DNA of 64,000 nucleotides from an uncultured Prevotellaceae bacterium (lineage in GTDB: Bacteria; Bacteroidota; Bacteroidia; Bacteroidales; Muribaculaceae): NCBI GenBank assembly GCA_900317325.1, contig ONGE01000008.1, positions 62,001-126,000 of the forward strand, read 5' to 3'. A program made the translations under genes and the position numbers. The notes under the pieces were generated by a model. It saw only the letters and a list, made by a program, of their open reading frames with translations. It was not told where the DNA came from and searched no databases. Positions 59,914-64,000 of this stretch are shown one piece after another (the stretch's first letter is position 1; each line of letters begins with the position of its first letter).

Positions 59914-61642
59914 CGTCGTGCAGTTTTATTGCCTTCACCATGAGTTGCACTGTGGAACTGGTGCGGTGACGAGTCTCCTCGATCGTGTAGCAGATATCCA
60001 CAGGCTTGCCTGCCTTGAGTGCGTCGTTAAAGCCCGCCATGCCAAAGGCGATGGCGTTGTTCATCGTATTGCCGTTCTCGTCCTTGAGATCAAGTTTGAT
60101 GTGCTCCATCTTCTTGCCCACCACCTTGCTCGTGCCGGCATCATACACCTTGCGGGTCACGAACAGCGGCTTGCTGTTGCCCGGGCCGTAAGGATTGAGC
60201 ATGCGCAGGTAGCGCAAGAAGGCACCGTTGATGTCAGTGAACTTGATTTCGCAGTCGATATCCATTGCCGGAGTCACCTGCTCATCGTGAATGTGCTCCT
60301 CGACATAGGCGGTGAGACGACGGCGGAATTCAGGAATATTCTCTTCCTTGATTGAGAGTCCCACAGCATTGGTGTGGCCGCCGAAGGTCTCCAGCAGGTC
60401 ACGGCAGGACTTGATGGCGGTATAGACATCAAAGCCGCGTACCGAGCGTGACGAGCCGGTGGCAATGCCGTCGGCATAATAGGTCAGCACGACCGAAGGC
60501 CTGAAATACAACTCGGCCAAGCGTGCCGCAACAATGCCGATCACGCCCTTGTGCCAGTTGCGGTCATAAATGACGATGGGTTTCTTGCCGTCAAGCACCT
60601 GAGCATGGCGATCAATGATCTCATTGGCCTCGATGGTCACCTGGCTGTCCAGCTCCTTGCGGTTGCTGTTATACTGGTCGATGCGCTTGGAAATCTCCAT
60701 GGCGCTCTGCATGTTGCGCGATACCAGCAACTCGACCGACTCTTGGCCCGACTCCATGCGTCCCGACGCATTGATGCGGGGACCTATCTTGAAGATGATG
60801 TCATTGATGGTGAGCTCGTGACGGTTGAGTCCACAGGTGCGGATAATGCTGCGCAGGCCCACATTGGGGTTGTTGTTCAAGCGCCGCAAGCCGTAGAACA
60901 TCATCACCCTGTTCTCGCCGGTGAGGGGCACGATGTCGGCTGCAATGCTCACGGCCACCAGGTCGAGCATGGCATCGAGGTTGTACATCGATCCCAGGCC
61001 GTTGCTCTTGGAGAACGCTTGCATGAACTTGAAACCCACACCGCATCCCGACAAACCCTTGTAGGGGTAGTTGTCATCGACCAGCTTGGGATTGAGAATC
61101 GCCGCAGCGTCGGGCAGGATGTCGTCAGGGACATGATGGTCACACACAATGAAGTCTATGCCTTTCTCCTTGGCATAGGCGATTTCGTCAACTGCCTTGA
61201 TACCGCAGTCGAGTACAATAACGAGACTCACTCCGATTGATTCAGCGTAGTCGATGCTTTGCAGCGAGATACCATACCCGTCGTCGTCGCGTGTCGGGAT
61301 ATAGTACACCAGATCGGAGTAAATGTTCTGAAGATACTTATAGACGAGCGCTACAGCCGTGGTACCATCCACGTCGTAGTCTCCGTACACCATGATCTTC
61401 TCTTTGGCCCCTAACGCCTGATTGAGCCTGGCCACTGCCTTGTCCATGTTCTTCATCAAGAACGGATCGTGCAGCTGCTGGAGTGACGGGTACAGGAAGT
61501 CGTGAACTTCGTCCGCGGTCTTCAAGCCCCTGAGCACCAACAGCCGAGCGATGGCGGGGCAGTTGGGGAACTGGGCCGCCAGCTGCTCCTCGGCAATGCG
61601 TTCGTCGGATGTTAGAGGTAAGTAATTCCATTTACTTATCAT
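59885..61642 (-). CDS. recJ: Single-stranded-DNA-specific exonuclease RecJ
   Basis: 5'-3' exonuclease for single-stranded DNA, acting in RecF-pathway repair and mismatch repair. The 585-residue protein shows the DHH-family motifs YGDYDVDGTTA (about 86-96), VCDHHVPDDILPDAA (the DHH triad) and the DHHA1 glycine motif GGHTNAVGLS. The C-terminal OB-like part includes EHIKLDLKDENG. The start at 61642 is the first ATG after an A/T-rich stretch and a hairpin. recQ overlaps its 3' end by 29 bases. A promoter about 165 bases upstream leaves an unusually long leader. Confidence 0.95.
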   Translation of the reverse strand: MISKWNYLPLTSDERIAEEQLAAQFPNCPAIARLLVLRGLKTADEVHDFLYPSLQQLHDPFLMKNMDKAVARLNQALGAKEKIMVYGDYDVDGTTAVALVYKYLQNIYSDLVYYIPTRDDDGYGISLQSIDYAESIGVSLVIVLDCGIKAVDEIAYAKEKGIDFIVCDHHVPDDILPDAAAILNPKLVDDNYPYKGLSGCGVGFKFMQAFSKSNGLGSMYNLDAMLDLVAVSIAADIVPLTGENRVMMFYGLRRLNNNPNVGLRSIIRTCGLNRHELTINDIIFKIGPRINASGRMESGQESVELLVSRNMQSAMEISKRIDQYNSNRKELDSQVTIEANEIIDRHAQVLDGKKPIVIYDRNWHKGVIGIVAARLAELYFRPSVVLTYYADGIATGSSRSVRGFDVYTAIKSCRDLLETFGGHTNAVGLSIKEENIPEFRRRLTAYVEEHIHDEQVTPAMDIDCEIKFTDINGAFLRYLRMLNPYGPGNSKPLFVTRKVYDAGTSKVVGKKMEHIKLDLKDENGNTMNNAIAFGMAGFNDALKAGKPVDICYTIEETRHRTSSTVQLMVKAIKLHDDAEPGQADS

Positions 61643-61659
61643 TATGTTAGTTTTTTAAT

Positions 61660-61802
61660 ATACAAAAGCAGGGGCTCATTACCGCGGAGCAATGAGCAAG
61701 TGGAGAAGATATATATTTAGCTGGGACTCAATCAGTTGAAGAACCGGTATTTAAGAAGCCGCCTCTGTTGGGTTGCCACCAGTCACTTCGGTCCCGTATT
61801 TC
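61660..61802 (-). ncRNA. Candidate structured RNA or recJ leader
   Basis: About 140 bases run from a consensus promoter to a hairpin with a short T-run, before recJ. Within it, GGGAC near the 5' end can pair with GTCCC near the middle, GGACCG with CGGTTC (one G-U), and GCTCATT with AATGAGC at the 3' end. The long-range pairing suggests a rod-like RNA. It could be a leader, a 6S-like RNA, or another small RNA. I cannot confirm a family from sequence alone. Confidence 0.4.
61664..61697 (-). terminator. Possible terminator before recJ
   Basis: GCTCATT (61674-61680) and AATGAGC (61691-61697) form a 7-bp stem around a 10-base loop. Read on the minus strand it is followed by CCCCTGCTTTTG. It could end a short RNA or attenuate recJ. 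Confidence 0.5.
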
Positions 61803-61808
61803 TTGCCA

Positions 61809-61839
61809 CAAAATTACTGCAATTGACACATTATTCAAA
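61809..61839 (-). promoter_or_regulatory. Promoter upstream of recJ and the candidate RNA
   Basis: On the minus strand TTTG (61839-61836) and TAATTTTG (61816-61809) are 19 bases apart, a full match to the Bacteroides consensus. Confidence 0.72.
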
Positions 61840-62161
61840 GAAATTAAACCATATTTTTCCCACACACATACAAATTTTATGGAATTTTAACAACTTTATC
61901 ACGTCCAATCCGTGGCACCCATCATGGGCACAATTTCAAGCGCTACTTAACAAATGCATCATTAAGCCACTCATTAACAAATGGATAACTGTAAAAATGG
62001 GGCATTTTGACCGCAAAATGACACAAAATTGCATCATTCATTCATTATCAAGTATCATTATACATTATCTATTGCACGCAACAGAATCGCCGCAGCAAGG
62101 GGACCTGGCAGCAAAAGAAAACCGCCAACCGGTCATTATCAACCAGTTAGCGGAATTTCTG

Positions 62162-62236
62162 TGGAGGTCACTAGCGGATTCGAACCGCTGTACCCGGTTT
62201 TGCAGACCGGTGACTAAACCACTCATCCAAGCGACC
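62162..62236 (-). tRNA. tRNA-Cys (anticodon GCA)
   Basis: Minus-strand cloverleaf. The acceptor stem GGTCGCT pairs with AGTGACC (one G-U). The anticodon loop is CTGCAAA with anticodon GCA, the stem ACCGG/CCGGG-type. The T arm is AGCGG TTCGAAT CCGCT. The discriminator is U and CCA is encoded at 62162-62164. It lies between the recJ leader region and a small membrane protein gene. Confidence 0.95.
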
Positions 62237-62259
62237 CTTTGTGATTTTGCGCTGCAAAT

Positions 62260-62475
62260 TTACTGCTGTTTTTTGACCTGTGCAACTTTATCGGCACATT
62301 TTTTCGCAGAATTTTTCTCAGGCTTCCTGCAAACGTCCTGCAATTTGCAACCGGCACAGGCAGTTAGCGTCGTTTTACGGTCATTCATGGCCCTCACTAT
62401 TGAACGCGCTGCGGCAAACACAGCTGCCGCCACGATCAGCCCCGCCAGAATCCATTGCACTATATCATATGTCAT
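62260..62475 (-). CDS. Small Cys-rich membrane protein (FeoB-associated-like)
   Basis: A 71-residue protein with one transmembrane helix (IVQWILAGLIVAAAVFAAA) followed by a basic stretch and a cysteine cluster CAGCKLQDVC plus one more Cys near the end (KKCADK). This arrangement resembles the short FeoB-associated Cys-rich membrane proteins found in many bacteria, which may bind iron; no feo gene is present in the window, so the link is weak. It begins six bases after the topB stop and is likely cotranscribed with it. Confidence 0.65.
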   Translation of the reverse strand: MTYDIVQWILAGLIVAAAVFAAARSIVRAMNDRKTTLTACAGCKLQDVCRKPEKNSAKKCADKVAQVKKQQ

Positions 62476-62481
62476 AAAGCC

Positions 62482-64000
62482 CTACTTGGTTTTGAAGTTC
62501 TTTTTCACCATCGAGGACAAGCGGCCAGGAGTCAGGTCGGCTGGATACTCGGTGAACGGGAGCACCGTGTGACAACCGTTATTATACTCGCTGCACCCAT
62601 ACCCCGTATTGCCTTTGATCAGATGCCCCCTGCCGCACACAGGGCACGGGATCTCCTCGATGCGTTTCAAGCGGGGAGCGCGCGGCTTCTTTGGCTTGCC
62701 CTCGCCTCCCGCTGCAGCGGGCGATTTGGGCTTTGAAGGCTTAGCCTGCTCAACGGCAATGCTGCCGCTGCTGTTGTCGCGCAGCACGTTGAGCACGATT
62801 TCGCCGATCATCTGCTTGAGTTCGCCGATGAACTGAGCGGCACTGTACTCACCTCGCTCTATCTCACGCAATTTCTTCTCCCACAACCCAGTGAGCGTTG
62901 CACTTTTAAGTAATGGTTCATGGATTGTGTCTATGAGTTGAATGCCTGCCATAGTGGGCGAAATGCTCTTGCGCTCCTTGCGGATATAGCGCCGCTTGAA
63001 CAACGTCTCGATGATGGCGGCTCGCGTTGACGGACGGCCGATGCCGTTCTCCTTCATGGCATCACGCAGTTCCTCGTCATCAACAGTTTTACCAGCAGTC
63101 TCCATCGCACGCAGCAGGGTGCCCTCGGTGTAAGGCTTAGGGGGCTGTGTGGTGCGCTTGAGCACCGACGGCTCATGGGGGCCGCTCTCCCCTTTCTCGA
63201 AATGCGGCATCACGCCATTGTCCTCATCTTCAGCCTTTTCGTTACCCTCGTCGGCCTCTTTGTCGCTGGGCTTGTTATAAAGTTCACGCCAACCGGCCTT
63301 GAGGATTTCTTTACCTGTCGCCTTGAAACCATAGTCTCCCACCTGGGCCATCACTGTTGTCGTATTGAACTCGCAATCAGGATAAAAGGCAGCGATAAAA
63401 CGGATGGCGATAAGGTGATAGACGCGTTTCTCCTCGGGCGTCATCGCCACCGTAGCCGGATTGACGTTGGTAGGGATGATCGCATGGTGGTCGGTCACCT
63501 TGCTGTTGTCGAACACCTTCTTGCTCTTGGGCAATTTGTTCAGCGCCAGCACCGGAGCCGTCAGGTTGGCATAGGGCACCATAGCCTGCAAGATGCCAGG
63601 CACCTGGGGGTAGATGTCGTCGCTCAGGTAGGTCGTATCGACACGGGGATAGGTCGTCGCCTTTTTCTCATAGAGGGACTGAATGGTCTTGAGCGCATCA
63701 TCGGCCGACATGCCGAATTTCTTGTTGCACTCCACTTGCAAGCTCGTCAAGTCAAAAAGTCGAGGCGGCGCCTCACGACCCTTTTTCGTCTCCACCGAGG
63801 TGACTTCAAGAGGCAACTTCCTGATAATCGCCACGATATCATTGGCCTCGCCCTCGGTCTTGAAGCGGCCTCGCGTGCTGTTGAACGTGACGCCACGGTA
63901 TTTGGTCTTGAGTTCCCAATAATTCTCGGGAACGAAATTGTCGATTTCGCGCTGGCGGGCAACAATCATGGCCAGCGTGGGCGTCTGCACACGCCCTACC
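62482..64000 (-). CDS. topB: DNA topoisomerase III, 3' part (truncated by the window edge)
   Basis: Type IA topoisomerase that decatenates DNA, often working with RecQ. The gene runs off the window: the frame is open to its edge and reads VGRVQTPTLAMIVARQ, the usual internal motif, so an apparent GTG start at 63990 is not a real start. The catalytic tyrosine is in TTYPRVDTTYLS. The C-terminus holds a zinc-ribbon-like CPVCGRGHLIKGNTGYGCSEY before VLPFTEYPADLTP. An acidic-lysine linker and a basic A/P-rich stretch (KPSKPKSPAAAGG) are present. About 506 residues are visible; the N-terminal Toprim domain lies outside. Confidence 0.94.
   Translation of the reverse strand, partial: VGRVQTPTLAMIVARQREIDNFVPENYWELKTKYRGVTFNSTRGRFKTEGEANDIVAIIRKLPLEVTSVETKKGREAPPRLFDLTSLQVECNKKFGMSADDALKTIQSLYEKKATTYPRVDTTYLSDDIYPQVPGILQAMVPYANLTAPVLALNKLPKSKKVFDNSKVTDHHAIIPTNVNPATVAMTPEEKRVYHLIAIRFIAAFYPDCEFNTTTVMAQVGDYGFKATGKEILKAGWRELYNKPSDKEADEGNEKAEDEDNGVMPHFEKGESGPHEPSVLKRTTQPPKPYTEGTLLRAMETAGKTVDDEELRDAMKENGIGRPSTRAAIIETLFKRRYIRKERKSISPTMAGIQLIDTIHEPLLKSATLTGLWEKKLREIERGEYSAAQFIGELKQMIGEIVLNVLRDNSSGSIAVEQAKPSKPKSPAAAGGEGKPKKPRAPRLKRIEEIPCPVCGRGHLIKGNTGYGCSEYNNGCHTVLPFTEYPADLTPGRLSSMVKKNFKTK

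Larger units (their letters stand above)
61643..62161. other. Intergenic region upstream of recJ
   Basis: 519 bases between recJ and the tRNA gene. The part next to recJ contains a promoter and a structured leader or small RNA (see separate entries). The rest, about 61850-62150, is A/T-rich, with two copies of TTAACAAATG (about 61947 and 61975) and no recognised gene. A 278-codon open frame on the plus strand crosses the tRNA and is rejected. Confidence 0.6.

Noticed and set aside
61736-62572. 278-codon open frame on the plus strand
   Set aside because: It crosses the tRNA-Cys gene and the small Cys-rich gene antisense, and its composition is that of A/T-rich noncoding DNA.

Overview
The window looks like chromosomal DNA of a gut-type Bacteroidales. 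Muribaculaceae or a Prevotella relative is the best guess, inferred without any database search. The supporting signs are: start sites without clear Shine-Dalgarno sequences but with A/T-rich leaders; many -7 boxes of the Bacteroides type TAnnTTTG, several with TTG/TTTG 18-20 bases upstream; split glycine decarboxylase subunits; NhaD, DUF4293, DUF6029, Omp28-like and C10-peptidase families; and secreted proteins ending in dockerin-like repeats or in a short sorting-type C-terminal module. No phage, transposase, integrase or CRISPR array was seen.

Layout. 1-6.6 kb: a GH20 hexosaminidase, a giant secreted amidase with duplicated domains, and a small propeller protein. 6.7-8.6 kb: the NhaD antiporter and a DUF4293 membrane protein. 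8.8-13.3 kb: a TPR protein and DNA primase. 13.4-16.1 kb: a LysM/periplasmic-binding-fold protein translationally overlapping an outer-membrane barrel. 16.4-23.4 kb: a complete glycine cleavage cluster (lipoate ligase, T, H, P1, P2, L). 23.5-25.2 kb: two secreted proteins. 25.5-30.1 kb: UvrB, a YgiQ radical SAM protein and a PAP2 phosphatase. 30.1-35.7 kb: a tight five-gene minus-strand operon with three CxxC thioredoxin-fold proteins, an outer-membrane barrel and a dockerin-tailed protein. 35.8-42.8 kb: a secreted beta-rich protein, LptF/G-type permease, Tgt, a lysine-rich coiled-coil protein and a C10 cysteine protease. 43-47.2 kb: FtsK, a LolA-like carrier and DUF445. 47.3-50.8 kb: three tandem paralogous secreted proteins, two of them damaged at the 3' end. 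51-54 kb: KorAB 2-oxoacid:ferredoxin oxidoreductase. 54.3-57.7 kb: a large secreted protein with an internal duplication. 58-64 kb: RecQ, RecJ, a possible structured RNA, tRNA-Cys, a small Cys-rich membrane protein and the 3' part of topoisomerase III.

How the genes work together. The glycine cleavage cluster carries its own lipoylation enzyme and E3, so it could assemble a working system by itself; gcvPB, however, has lost its usual N-terminus through what looks like an out-of-frame deletion and now starts at an ATGA coupling site. The five-gene redox operon places CxxC proteins in the periplasm, on a lipid anchor and in a secreted or surface form, and is the best candidate for an uncharacterised system. 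Between 49.4 and 52.2 kb there are three anomalies: a perfect 35-bp tandem duplication that breaks a frame, a gene without a stop codon, and a perfect 45-bp in-frame duplication in korA. They point either to a very recently mutated locus or to an assembly problem, and raw reads would separate the two.
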